This document shows positions 16,101 through 25,117 of a stretch of 64,000 nucleotides of DNA, one piece after another. The notes beneath the pieces were generated by a model. The model saw nothing but the letters and a program-made list of their open reading frames with translations. It did not search any database and was not told the DNA's origin. The stretch comes from Butyricicoccus sp. (GTDB lineage: Bacteria; Bacillota; Clostridia; Oscillospirales; Butyricicoccaceae): assembly GCA_020025885.1 (NCBI GenBank), contig JAHHRJ010000002.1, positions 1 through 64,000 on the forward strand. The letters are read 5' to 3'. The position numbers and the translations under genes are program-made. The stretch's first letter is position 1, and each line of letters opens with the position of its first letter.

Positions 16101-16198
16101 TTGTGAACTTTTTGACAAAGTGAACAAAATAATCATTTCTCCAGAACAATCTTCGTGCTTTTCACATCTTGTTAAAATATTAACGCAGATGGTATACT
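16101..16198 (+). promoter_or_regulatory. adhE promoter with two Rex-like operators
   Basis: Site 1, TTGTGAACTTTTTGACAA (16101-16118), differs at one half-site base from the TTGTGAA-N4-TTCACAA Rex consensus. Site 2, TTGTTAAAATATTAACG (16169-16185), matches the clostridial TTGTTAA-N4-TTAACAA form except at its end. Site 2 overlaps the -35 element (TTGTTA, 18 bases before TATACT at 16193-16198). A leader of about 80 bases with a hairpin (CTGCAT...ATGCAG) follows. Control by the NADH/NAD ratio through Rex is the natural reading. The remaining 15983-16100 is AT-rich and shows nothing else. Confidence 0.75.
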
Positions 16199-16282
16199 AT
16201 GGGCACACCAAGACACCTGCTGCATGGCACCTGGTTACAGGTACCCGGTGTGATGCAGTCATCAAATAGGAGGATTTTCCGT

Positions 16283-18913
16283 ATGGCAACGAAAAAGACC
16301 AACGAACAGCCCGTTGCACAGCAGCCCGTCGTTGACGAGAATGCTGTTGTGATCGATCAGCTGGTTGCAAATGCTCAGGTAGCATTGCAGGAGTTCCTGA
16401 CTCTGGATCAGGAGAAGATCGATGAGATCGTACACGCTATGGCACTGGCAGGCCTGGACAAGCACCAGGAGCTGGCACGCATGGCAGTTGAAGAAACTGG
16501 CCGCGGCGTTTACGAAGACAAGGTCATCAAGAACATGTTTGCCACCGAGTACATCTGGCATAACATCAAGAACGAGAAGACCGTTGGCGTGCTGGACGAA
16601 AACGACATGGAAGGTTATGTGGAAGTTGCAGAGCCGGTAGGCGTTATCTGCGGCGTTACCCCCACTACCAACCCCACCTCTACCACGCTGTTTAAGAGCC
16701 TGATCGCTGTTAAGACCCGTAACCCCATCGTGTTCGCATTCCATCCCTCCGCACAGAAGTGCTCCTCTGAAGCTGCACGCGTTGTTTACGAAGCAGCTGT
16801 CAAGGCTGGCGCTCCCAAGAACTGCATCCAGTGGATCGAGCATCCCTCCATCCAGGCAACTCAGATGCTGATGAACCACCCCGGCGTTGCTACCATCCTG
16901 GCAACCGGCGGCCCCGGCATGGTTAAGTCCGCTTACAGCTGCGGCAAGCCTGCTCTGGGCGTTGGCCCCGGCAACGTGCCTTGCTACATCAACAAGAGCG
17001 CTGACCTGCATCGTGCATGCACCGACCTGATGATGTCCAAGACTTTCGATAACGGCATGATCTGCGCTTCTGAGCAGGCAGTTATCGTTGATAAGGAAAT
17101 CGCAGACGATTTCCGCGCATACATGACCGCTAACAACTGCTACTTCCTGAACGAAGCAGAAGTTAAGAAGCTGAGCGACTACATGTTCCCGGATCCCAAC
17201 GCAGGCGTTCGCGCTGTGCTGGTTGGTAAGAGCGCAAACTGGATCGCTGAGCAGGCAGGTCTGAAGGTTCCCGAAAAGACCAAGGTTCTGCTGGCTCCGC
17301 TGCCCGAACCCTCTGCAGAATATCCCCTGTCTAAGGAGAAGCTGAGCCCCGTGCTGGCATTCTTCACCTGCGAAAATCAGGAGCAGGGCTTCGAGTACGC
17401 AAACCGTATGCTGGAGCTGGGCGGCCTGGGCCACTCTGCTGTTATCCACACTGGTGACAGCCAGATGGCAGACGATTACGGCGTAGCAATGCGCGTTGGC
17501 CGTATCATCGTAAACGCACCTTCTTCTCAGGGTGCTATCGGCGATATCTACAACACCAATACTCCTTCTCTGACTCTGGGCTGCGGCAGCTACGGTAAGA
17601 ACTCTGTTTCTCAGAACGTTTCTACCGTTAACCTGATCAACAAAAAGCGCATCGCAAAACGGAGAGTGAATATGCAGTGGTTTAAGGTTCCGCCCAAGAT
17701 CTACTTCGAGGAAGACTCCATCCAGTACCTGGAGAAGATGGAAGACATCTCTCGTGCATTCATCGTTACCGACCCCGTGATGGTCAAGCTGGGCAACGTG
17801 GACAAGATCCTGTACTACTTGCGCCGTCGTAAGACCTACTGCCACAGCGAAATCTACTCCGACGTCGAGAGCGATCCGAGCGTAGAGTGCATCATGCGTG
17901 GTGTGGAAGCTATGCGTAACTTCCAGCCCGACGTGATCATCGCAGTTGGCGGCGGCAGCGCAATGGACGCAGCAAAGGGTATGTGGCTGTTCTACGAGCA
18001 TCCCGAAACCAGCTTCGACGGCCTGCGCCAGCGCTTCCTGGATATCCGTAAGCGTGCATTTAAGTTCCCCGCACTGGGCCAGAAGACCAAGATGGTCTGC
18101 ATCCCCACCACTTCCGGTACCGGTAGTGAAGTTACCAGCTTCTCTGTCATCACTGACAAGAAGAACGGCAACATCAAGTATCCTCTGGCTGACTACAGCC
18201 TGACCCCCGATGTGGCTATCATCGATCCTCAGTTCACCCGCAGCATGCCTCGCAGCATCGTTGCTGATACCGGTCTGGACGTTCTGACCCATGCAATCGA
18301 GGCTTATGTCTCCGTCATGGCAAGCGACTACACCGACGGTCTGGCTCTGCAGGCTATCGAGATGGTCTTCCACTACCTGGAGGCAAGCTACAACGGCGAT
18401 CCTCTGGCACGCGAGAAGATGCACAACGCATCCTGCATCGCTGGTATGGCATTTACCAACGCATTCCTGGGCCTGAACCACTCCATGGCTCATAAGCTGG
18501 GCGGCGATTTCCACATTCCTCACGGCCGTGCAAACGCTATCCTGCTGCCTTACGTTATCAAGTACAACGCTACCAAGCCCACCAAGTTCGCATCCTTCCC
18601 CAAGTACAAGGAGTATGTGGCTGACGAGCGTTACGCTAAGATCGCATGGCGTTGCGGCCTGTGCAACAAGGACACTCCCACCGAGCAGGCTGTGCAGTGC
18701 CTGATCGACGCAATCAAGAAGCTGATGGTTGCTACCGAGCGTCCCGCTTGCATCAAGGATTGCGGCATCTCTGAGGCTGACTTCCTGGCTAAGGTTGATG
18801 AGCTGAGCTACAAGGCATTCGAGGACCAGTGCACCACCGCTAACCCGGTTTACCCGCTGGTCAGCGAGATCAAGGATCTGTTCCTGAAGGCTTACTACGG
18901 CGAAGAGAAGTAA
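16283..18913 (+). CDS. adhE: Bifunctional acetaldehyde-CoA/alcohol dehydrogenase AdhE
   Basis: An 876-residue fusion that reduces acetyl-CoA to acetaldehyde and then to ethanol, regenerating NAD in fermentation. The N-terminal CoA-acylating aldehyde dehydrogenase half (about 1-450) has NGMICASEQ with the catalytic Cys near 260 and the ATGGPGMVKSAY nucleotide loop. After a linker, the iron-dependent alcohol dehydrogenase half (about 463-876) has GGGSAMD, THAIEAYVS and LNHSMAHKLGG with the iron ligands. The length is normal. AGGAGG precedes ATG 16283. Codons are strongly biased towards a narrow set, as in very highly expressed genes, unlike the neighbours. Two Rex-like sites lie in the promoter. 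Confidence 0.97.
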   Translation: MATKKTNEQPVAQQPVVDENAVVIDQLVANAQVALQEFLTLDQEKIDEIVHAMALAGLDKHQELARMAVEETGRGVYEDKVIKNMFATEYIWHNIKNEKTVGVLDENDMEGYVEVAEPVGVICGVTPTTNPTSTTLFKSLIAVKTRNPIVFAFHPSAQKCSSEAARVVYEAAVKAGAPKNCIQWIEHPSIQATQMLMNHPGVATILATGGPGMVKSAYSCGKPALGVGPGNVPCYINKSADLHRACTDLMMSKTFDNGMICASEQAVIVDKEIADDFRAYMTANNCYFLNEAEVKKLSDYMFPDPNAGVRAVLVGKSANWIAEQAGLKVPEKTKVLLAPLPEPSAEYPLSKEKLSPVLAFFTCENQEQGFEYANRMLELGGLGHSAVIHTGDSQMADDYGVAMRVGRIIVNAPSSQGAIGDIYNTNTPSLTLGCGSYGKNSVSQNVSTVNLINKKRIAKRRVNMQWFKVPPKIYFEEDSIQYLEKMEDISRAFIVTDPVMVKLGNVDKILYYLRRRKTYCHSEIYSDVESDPSVECIMRGVEAMRNFQPDVIIAVGGGSAMDAAKGMWLFYEHPETSFDGLRQRFLDIRKRAFKFPALGQKTKMVCIPTTSGTGSEVTSFSVITDKKNGNIKYPLADYSLTPDVAIIDPQFTRSMPRSIVADTGLDVLTHAIEAYVSVMASDYTDGLALQAIEMVFHYLEASYNGDPLAREKMHNASCIAGMAFTNAFLGLNHSMAHKLGGDFHIPHGRANAILLPYVIKYNATKPTKFASFPKYKEYVADERYAKIAWRCGLCNKDTPTEQAVQCLIDAIKKLMVATERPACIKDCGISEADFLAKVDELSYKAFEDQCTTANPVYPLVSEIKDLFLKAYYGEEK

Positions 18914-18985
18914 TCTCTGCTTGAACAGGTTTCAGTAAAAAAAAGTGTTCCTTTCTCACATATAGCACACACATTTACCCAAGTA

Positions 18986-19026
18986 TACAAAACCGGCGCG
19001 GCCTTTCGGCTGCGCCGGTTTTGTTA
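18986..19026 (+). terminator. Intrinsic terminator after adhE
   Basis: AACCGGCGC pairs with GCGCCGGTT, extended by inner G-C pairs, followed by TTGTTAT. Confidence 0.85.
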
Positions 19027-19045
19027 TATCCGAAAAACAGATGCG

Positions 19046-19074
19046 TTGCGTTTAGAGACGGAAAGTTCTATAAT
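19046..19074 (+). promoter_or_regulatory. Promoter for the amidohydrolase gene
   Basis: TTGCGT and a consensus TATAAT are separated by 17 bases. Confidence 0.6.
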
Positions 19075-19116
19075 TACAAAAAAGCACTGTGCAGGCGTAA
19101 AAAGGAGAAATCTTAT

Positions 19117-20397
19117 ATGAAGGTGGCTTATCGGAACGGAATTCTGCTGGACGGCAGTGAGAACATGACGCCGCAGACTGGTAAAGTCGTGCTGGTGGAA
19201 AACGAAACTATTACGGCAATCGTAGACGAAGGCGCAGATCTGTCCGGCTACGAAGTGGAAGATTTGCAGGGCGGATATTTAATGCCTGGTATGGTCAATA
19301 TGCATGTGCATATTCCTTCCAGCGGAAAACCCAGCAAAAAGCCCAAAGACCCGAAAAAGACCGTGAAGCTGGTAACGGCAAATCAGCTGACTCGTAAAAT
19401 TGTGGAACATATGTATAAGGGCTTTGGTCGCACCGAACTGCTCAGCGGCGTGACGACCTTGCGCACCATGGGCGGTGTGGAAAACTATGATACCTGGCTG
19501 CGCAATAAAATCAACGCAGGCGAAGTGGACGGTCCGCGGATTCTGGCCAGCAATATGGCAGTTTCGGTGCCAGGCGGCCACATGGCAGGCTCGCTGGCAT
19601 ATGAGGCAACCACCCCGGAACAGGCTGCGGATTTTGTGCGGAAAATTGCGCAGGATAAGCCGGACGTGATTAAGCTGATGATTACCGGCGGCGTGCTGGA
19701 TGCGACCGAGCGTGGTGAACCGGGTGTACTGCGGATGCAGCCGGAGCTGGTGAAGGCAGCCTGTGATACAGCACATGCGCTGGGCCTAAAGGTGGCTGCC
19801 CATGTGGAAAGCCCGGAAGGTGTGCGCGTTGCACTGGAAAACGGTGTGGACACCATCGAGCATGGCGCAAAGCCGGACAGCGAAATTCTGGATTTGTTCC
19901 GGGAAAAAGGCGCAGTCCATGTGGAAACGCTGTCGCCGGCACTGCCGTTCGCACTGTTTGACCGCTCGGTCAGTTATTGCAGCGAGATGGCACAGTATAA
20001 CGGTAAAATCGTATTTGACGGCATTGTGGACTGCGCAAAGCAGTGCCTTGCTGCGGATATTCCGGTTGGACTGGGAACCGATACCGGCTGCCCGTTTATC
20101 ACCCATTACGATATGTGGCGCGAGCTGTACTGGTTCCATAAATACTGCGGCGTGACCAATGCCTTTGCCCTGTACAGCGGCACAAAACGGAATGCCGAAT
20201 TGCTGGGTTTGGGCGATGTAACAGGCAGCATCGAGCCGGGTAAGTGCGCTGATATGATCGTCACGCGGGAAAATCCGCTGGAAAATTTGCAAGCGCTGCG
20301 CAAGCTGGAAATGGTTGTGGCACGTGGCAAGCGCTACCATCAGCCGAAGGTGAAAAAGATGCCGCAGGCAGAGCGAGAGCTGGATCGCTTTTTGTAA
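19117..20397 (+). CDS. Amidohydrolase family protein (imidazolonepropionase/prolidase-like)
   Basis: A 426-residue metal-dependent hydrolase of the amidohydrolase superfamily. Ligands are visible: H-x-H in NMHVHIP near 67, an HVE motif in AAHVESPEG near 230, HG in IEHGAKPD near 250 and Asp in LGTDTGCP near 320. The closest subgroup I recall contains Xaa-Pro dipeptidases and other imidazolonepropionase-like enzymes. The substrate is not determinable here. A basic insert (KPSKKPKDPKK, about 75-85) follows the first metal motif. The ATG at 19117 has AAAAGGAG upstream. It is a single-gene unit. Confidence 0.85.
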   Translation: MKVAYRNGILLDGSENMTPQTGKVVLVENETITAIVDEGADLSGYEVEDLQGGYLMPGMVNMHVHIPSSGKPSKKPKDPKKTVKLVTANQLTRKIVEHMYKGFGRTELLSGVTTLRTMGGVENYDTWLRNKINAGEVDGPRILASNMAVSVPGGHMAGSLAYEATTPEQAADFVRKIAQDKPDVIKLMITGGVLDATERGEPGVLRMQPELVKAACDTAHALGLKVAAHVESPEGVRVALENGVDTIEHGAKPDSEILDLFREKGAVHVETLSPALPFALFDRSVSYCSEMAQYNGKIVFDGIVDCAKQCLAADIPVGLGTDTGCPFITHYDMWRELYWFHKYCGVTNAFALYSGTKRNAELLGLGDVTGSIEPGKCADMIVTRENPLENLQALRKLEMVVARGKRYHQPKVKKMPQAERELDRFL

Positions 20398-20520
20398 AAA
20401 GCGCAGCGCCTGGGTCAGAAAATCCACTATGAAAAACGGTGTGGATGCGCACAGACGGTTTACAATAAAATGGTACGATAAAGCAAACAGAGTGTTTGCG
20501 TTTGTATCAGAGCTAACGAT

Positions 20521-20553
20521 AAAAGGCTCCACCTACGGGTGGGGCCTTTTTGT
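20521..20553 (+). terminator. Intrinsic terminator after amidohydrolase gene
   Basis: AGGCTCCACC pairs with GGTGGGGCCT (one G-U pair) around a TACG-type loop, then TTTTTG. The rest of the 20398-20755 gap is AT-rich and holds only the next promoter. Confidence 0.8.
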
Positions 20554-20696
20554 TTCCATGCAGATGCACATGGTTCGCAGCACAAGAAACGGCATTCTGA
20601 CACGGGCAGAAAAGTAATTTTGAATACGGAATGTAATTTTTGAATTTACTTATACAAGAATAGACGCGAAAGGGACGGCTTAACTGCAAATCAGAA

Positions 20697-20725
20697 TTGA
20701 TTTCCGCCCAAAATACTGGTAAAAT
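20697..20725 (+). promoter_or_regulatory. Promoter for the cysteine desulfidase gene
   Basis: TTGATT and TAAAAT are separated by 17 bases, 30 bases before the ATG. Confidence 0.5.
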
Positions 20726-20755
20726 CAAAAGAAAACGCGAGTGGAGGAAGGGAAC

Positions 20756-22042
20756 ATGCAGGAAACGGAAATCTCGAACTGTATTGCGATTTTAGAGGAA
20801 GAACTGATGCCGGCACTGGGCTGCACTGAGCCGATTGCCATTGCATATGCAGCGGCAAAAGCTGGCGAAACGCTGGGGCTGATGGCACAGCGCGCAGTGA
20901 CATATTGCAGCGGTAATATCGTCAAAAACGTCAAGTCGGTCACGGTACCGAACTCGAATGGCTTACGTGGCATTGAAGCGGCTACGGTCCTGGGCCTTGT
21001 GGGCGGCGTAGCGGACAAGCAGCTGGAAGTGCTGACCCAGGTCACACCCGAACAAATCGAAACAACCAAGCAGCTGCTGGCAAAGGACTTCTGCCAGACG
21101 AAGCTGGTTACAGACGTGGATAAGCTGTACATCAAGGTTTGGGTCGAGGCAGAAGGTCATACCGCCAGCGTTACCATTGAAGGCCACCACACCAACATCA
21201 CCGAAATCGTGCGGGATGATGTCGTACTGTATCATAAGGAGTACACGCCGGAACAGGCCCAGAAGCGCAAAGGCGACCGCACCAAACTGACGGTGGCAAA
21301 CATTCTGGAATTTGCTGCACAGGTGGATTTGGATGCTATCAAGTCCATTTTGGACCGTCAGATTGACTGCAACTGCAAAATCGCAGATGCCGGCATGAGC
21401 AAAATGTACGGCTCCGGCGTGGCACAGGCAATTTTGAATAATATGCCCCATACGCCGTTTGCGCTGGCACGCGCCCGTGCAGCTGCTGCATCCGAAGCAC
21501 GTATGTCCGGCTGTCCGCTGCCCGTTGTCATCAATGCAGGCAGCGGAAATCAGGGTATCATTGTATCGGTACCTGTGGTTACCTATGCGCGTCAGATGGG
21601 TTACAGCGAAGAAAAGCTCTACCGTGCACTGGCTGTCAGCAACCTGATTTCCATTCACCTGAAGCGCCATATCGGCGATTTGTCCGCATTCTGCGGCGCG
21701 ATTACCGCATCCTGCGGCGTGGGTGCAGCATTGGCTTATCTGGAAGATTGCAGCTATCAGGTGATAGCAGATACCATCAGCAATACGCTGGCTTCGGTAG
21801 GCGGCATTTTCTGCGACGGCGCAAAGCCTTCCTGCGCAGCAAAGCTGGCTTCGGCACTGGATTCCGTGTATATTTCGTTCTGCATGGCACGCGACAGCCA
21901 CGCTTTTGGCGCTGGCGACGGCATCGTGGGCGAAGATGTGGAACAAACCATCCGCAGCATTGGCCGAATCGGCAGTGTTGGCATGGAGGGTACAGACCAG
22001 GAAATCCTGCAAGTCATGCTGCAAACCAAGGCAAACTGCTGA
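20756..22042 (+). CDS. cyuA: CyuA/UPF0597-type L-cysteine desulfidase
   Basis: A 428-residue member of the UPF0597/serine-dehydratase-alpha family; characterised members degrade L-cysteine to pyruvate, sulfide and ammonia with an oxygen-sensitive [4Fe-4S] cluster. Diagnostic segments: ALGCTEPIAIAYAAAKAG near the N-terminus, NAGSGNQGI near 260, and the Cys-rich cluster region SAFCGAITASCGVG and IFCDGAKPSC (about 305-360) supplying cluster ligands. GTGGAGGAAGGG precedes ATG 20756. It is cytosolic and monocistronic, with a promoter and a hairpin terminator. Substrate preference (cysteine versus serine) is inferred from the family. Confidence 0.9.
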   Translation: MQETEISNCIAILEEELMPALGCTEPIAIAYAAAKAGETLGLMAQRAVTYCSGNIVKNVKSVTVPNSNGLRGIEAATVLGLVGGVADKQLEVLTQVTPEQIETTKQLLAKDFCQTKLVTDVDKLYIKVWVEAEGHTASVTIEGHHTNITEIVRDDVVLYHKEYTPEQAQKRKGDRTKLTVANILEFAAQVDLDAIKSILDRQIDCNCKIADAGMSKMYGSGVAQAILNNMPHTPFALARARAAAASEARMSGCPLPVVINAGSGNQGIIVSVPVVTYARQMGYSEEKLYRALAVSNLISIHLKRHIGDLSAFCGAITASCGVGAALAYLEDCSYQVIADTISNTLASVGGIFCDGAKPSCAAKLASALDSVYISFCMARDSHAFGAGDGIVGEDVEQTIRSIGRIGSVGMEGTDQEILQVMLQTKANC

Positions 22043-22063
22043 GAGTTTCCAAATCAGAATACA

Positions 22064-22096
22064 AGAAGGCCTGCCGCAGATTGTGGCGGGCCTTTT
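22064..22096 (+). terminator. Intrinsic terminator after cyuA
   Basis: AAGGCC.GCC pairs with GGCGGGCCTT around an AT-rich loop, followed by TTTT. Confidence 0.7.
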
Positions 22097-22153
22097 ACTA
22101 TCTCCAAAAGCAAAAAAACGGCTGTTTGTCGGGAAAAAGAACATAAAAATTGA

Positions 22154-22182
22154 TTGCTTTTCCCAAGCTGCATCCGTATACT
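22154..22182 (+). promoter_or_regulatory. Promoter for the M28 peptidase gene
   Basis: TTGCTT and TATACT are separated by 17 bases. Confidence 0.55.
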
Positions 22183-22224
22183 GATAGGTATAGTCAAAAT
22201 ACCAGATGAGGGGAAGTATATCGT

Positions 22225-23454
22225 ATGAATTTGCAAAAGATCAATCAAATTTTTGAAGAGACTGCATATATTCGCACTGGTGGTAGTACAGAAGAACTGC
22301 GCTGTGCCCAGTACTTGCAGGCACAGTGCGCTGCTTTGGGCCTGACGGCAGAATTGGAGCCGTTTGCCGTTCCGATGGCAACCATCCAGCAGGCAACTTT
22401 GCTGGTAGATGGCCAGGAAATCCCCTGCAAGGGTTACTTCTGCGCAGGCAGCAGCACGGTAGAAGCTCCGTTCTACTATATGCCCAACACGGGCGCATAT
22501 TCGCTGGCAAAGTGCAAAGGCAAAATCGTGATGATTGACGGCTACCTGGGCTACTGGCGCTATCAGGATATTCTGGAAAATGGCGCAGTGGGCTTCATCA
22601 CGTATGACGGCAACGCCAACTATGTGGACGAGGATATCGACCAGCGCGAGCTGCGCAGCTACGTAAGCAAGGGCAACAAGATTCCCGGTGTGAACATCAA
22701 CGCAAAGGCCGCCATTCGTCTGGTAGAGAGCGGCGCAAAGCAGGCCAAAATCGTTCTGGAACAGGACGAGTACATGGGTGAATCCCGCAATGTGGTGCTG
22801 GATCTGCCTGGCGAAACCAGCGAAACCATCGTGTTCACGGCACACTACGATTCCACGTCGCTGTCGCAGGGCGCATACGATAATATGTCCGGCAGCATCG
22901 GCCTGTTGGAAATGGCAGAGTATTTCTCCGCACATCCCCATCGTATGAACCTGCGTTTCGTCTGGTGCGGCTCCGAGGAGCGTGGCCTGCTGGGCTCCAA
23001 GGCTTATGTGGCAGCACACACTGCAGAGCTGGACAACGTCGTGTTGAACATCAATCTGGACATGATCGGCAGCATCATGGGCTATTTCCATTCCTGCTCT
23101 ACCGCAGAGGAAAAGCTGGTGCATTATATCCAGTATTTTGCCAGCGAGTACGGCTTTGGTATGGATGCAGTGCAGGGCGTATATTCCAGCGATTCTACGC
23201 CCTTTGCTGACCACGGTATCCCGGCGGTTTCCTTTGCACGTGAGGCACCGGAGAACACCGCAAACATTCACAACAGCTACGATACAGCCAAGCTGATGAG
23301 TGCCCAGCAGATGGCGGACGATATGGCATTTATCACGGCCTTTGCAGACCGCATGGCCAATGCCGCCCACTGCCCGATCGAGCGCAAGATGCCCGACAAT
23401 ATGAAGGAAGAACTGGATTATTACCTGATGCGTAAGCGCAGAGAGAAAAAGTAA
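22225..23454 (+). CDS. M28-family zinc aminopeptidase
   Basis: A 409-residue peptidase with a PA-like insert at about 55-170. The dinuclear zinc ligands are clear: His in TAHYDS (about 207), Asp in AYDNMSG (about 220), the catalytic/metal Glu pair in GSEERGLLGS (about 252), Asp in NINLDMIGS (about 279) and His in IHNSYD (about 352). No signal peptide, so cytoplasmic; it should release N-terminal amino acids from peptides. GAGGGGAAG precedes the ATG. The next gene starts 48 bases later and may be cotranscribed. Confidence 0.9.
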   Translation: MNLQKINQIFEETAYIRTGGSTEELRCAQYLQAQCAALGLTAELEPFAVPMATIQQATLLVDGQEIPCKGYFCAGSSTVEAPFYYMPNTGAYSLAKCKGKIVMIDGYLGYWRYQDILENGAVGFITYDGNANYVDEDIDQRELRSYVSKGNKIPGVNINAKAAIRLVESGAKQAKIVLEQDEYMGESRNVVLDLPGETSETIVFTAHYDSTSLSQGAYDNMSGSIGLLEMAEYFSAHPHRMNLRFVWCGSEERGLLGSKAYVAAHTAELDNVVLNINLDMIGSIMGYFHSCSTAEEKLVHYIQYFASEYGFGMDAVQGVYSSDSTPFADHGIPAVSFAREAPENTANIHNSYDTAKLMSAQQMADDMAFITAFADRMANAAHCPIERKMPDNMKEELDYYLMRKRREKK

Positions 23455-23502
23455 GAGCTTGCCGCACAATAAACGGCAGAAAGTGGATTTTGGAGGATTT
23501 GC

Positions 23503-25056
23503 ATGAGCATTTTGAACGTGGAACACTTGACCCATGGCTTTGGCGACCGAGCAATTTTTAATGATGTTTCCTTTCGCCTTTTGAAAGGTGAGCACATCGG
23601 ATTGATTGGCGCCAACGGCGAGGGAAAATCCACTTTCATGAATATCGTCACCGGCAGTATGCAGCCGGACGAAGGCACGGTGGAATGGGCAAAAAATGTC
23701 CGTGTTGGTTATCTGGATCAGCACGCCGTGCTGAAAAAGGGCATGACCATTGAAGACGTCCTGAAATCGGCGTTTGCGTTTTTGTTCGAGCAGGAAACCC
23801 GCATGAACGAGATCTGCGAAAAAATGTGTGATGCTGAAGGCGAAGAACTGGACCGTTACATGGAAGAACTGGGCGACATTCAGGACCTTTTGATGGCGCA
23901 CGACTTCTATGATATTGACGTCAAGGTGGCAGAAATTGCACACGCATTTGGCCTGGATGCGCTGGGCCTGGATCAGGACGTCACCGAGCTGAGTGGTGGC
24001 CAGCGTACCAAGGTTCTGCTGGCAAAGCTGCTATTGGAAAAGCCGGACATTTTGCTGCTGGACGAGCCGACCAACTATCTGGACGAAGCCCATATTTTCT
24101 GGCTTCAGCGCTATTTGCAGGAGTACGAAAATGCCTTTGTACTGATCAGCCACGATATTCCGTTCCTGAACAGCGTTGTCAACCTGATTTACCATATGGA
24201 AAATCAGGAACTGACCCGTTATGTGGGCAACTACGATAAGTTCCAGGAAGTATATGCCGTGCGCAAGCAGCAGCTGGAGGCGGCCTATAAGCGTCAGCAG
24301 CAGGAAATCAGCGAGCTGAAGGACTTTGTGGCACGCAATAAAGCCCGTGTTTCTACCCGTAACATGGCAATGTCCCGCCAGAAAAAGCTGGACAAAATGG
24401 AAATCATCGAGCTGGCTGCGGAAAAGCCCAAACCGGAATTCAATTTCCGCGAGGCACGCGCCGCAGGCAAGATTTTGTTTGAAACTACCGATTTGGTCAT
24501 TGGCTATGACGAACCGTTGTCCAAGCCGTTGAATTTGCATATGGAGCGCGGCGAGAAAATCGCGCTGGTGGGTGCAAACGGTATCGGTAAGACGACACTT
24601 TTGAAAAGTATTCTGGGTCTGGTACCGCCGCTTAGCGGCAAGGCAGAGTTGGGCGATTACCTGTACATCGGCTATTTTGAGCAGGAAGGCGACTACGGCA
24701 AATCCGTCACCTGCATTGACGAGATGTGGAAGGAATATCCCGGCATGACCCAGGCAGAAGTGCGTGCAGCACTGGCAAAGTGCGGCCTGACCACCAAGCA
24801 TATCGAAAGCCAGGTACGTGTGCTGAGCGGCGGCGAGCAGGCAAAGGTGCGCCTGTGCAAGCTCATCAACAAGGACACCAATATTCTGCTGCTGGACGAG
24901 CCTACCAACCACCTGGACCAGGACGCAAAGGACGAGCTGAAACGTGCTTTGCAGGCTTATAAGGGCAGTATCCTGTTGATTTGCCATGAGCCGGAATTCT
25001 ATCAGGATGTGGTCACCAAGGTTTGGGATTGCAGCCAGTGGAGCACCCGCATTTAA
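23503..25056 (+). CDS. ABC-F family ATPase (ribosome-associated type)
   Basis: A 517-residue soluble protein with two ABC ATPase domains and no membrane segment. Domain 1 has GANGEGKST (about 36), LSGGQRTK and LLLDEPTNYLD. Domain 2 has GANGIGKTT (about 362), LSGGEQAK and LLLDEPTNHLD. The linker between them (about 240-320) is charged and helical, as in ABC-F proteins that enter the ribosomal E-site and modulate elongation. It resembles the YbiT/EttA side of the family rather than known resistance factors. TGGAGGATTTGC precedes the ATG. Confidence 0.92.
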   Translation: MSILNVEHLTHGFGDRAIFNDVSFRLLKGEHIGLIGANGEGKSTFMNIVTGSMQPDEGTVEWAKNVRVGYLDQHAVLKKGMTIEDVLKSAFAFLFEQETRMNEICEKMCDAEGEELDRYMEELGDIQDLLMAHDFYDIDVKVAEIAHAFGLDALGLDQDVTELSGGQRTKVLLAKLLLEKPDILLLDEPTNYLDEAHIFWLQRYLQEYENAFVLISHDIPFLNSVVNLIYHMENQELTRYVGNYDKFQEVYAVRKQQLEAAYKRQQQEISELKDFVARNKARVSTRNMAMSRQKKLDKMEIIELAAEKPKPEFNFREARAAGKILFETTDLVIGYDEPLSKPLNLHMERGEKIALVGANGIGKTTLLKSILGLVPPLSGKAELGDYLYIGYFEQEGDYGKSVTCIDEMWKEYPGMTQAEVRAALAKCGLTTKHIESQVRVLSGGEQAKVRLCKLINKDTNILLLDEPTNHLDQDAKDELKRALQAYKGSILLICHEPEFYQDVVTKVWDCSQWSTRI

Positions 25057-25067
25057 GCGATGATACA

Positions 25068-25110
25068 AAATAAAAAAGCGAGCCTGTCATGCGACAGGCT
25101 CGCTTTTTTA
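25068..25110. terminator. Bidirectional intrinsic terminator
   Basis: AGCGAGCCTGTC pairs perfectly with GACAGGCTCGCT, flanked by A and T runs. It lies between the convergent ABC-F and NSS transporter genes. Confidence 0.92.
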
Positions 25111-25117
25111 ATGCAAA

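Noticed and set aside
16262..18523. A 753-codon antisense frame opposite adhE.
   Set aside because: Shadow of extreme codon bias in adhE; the encoded sequence is a His/Val/Cys-rich artefact without start signals.
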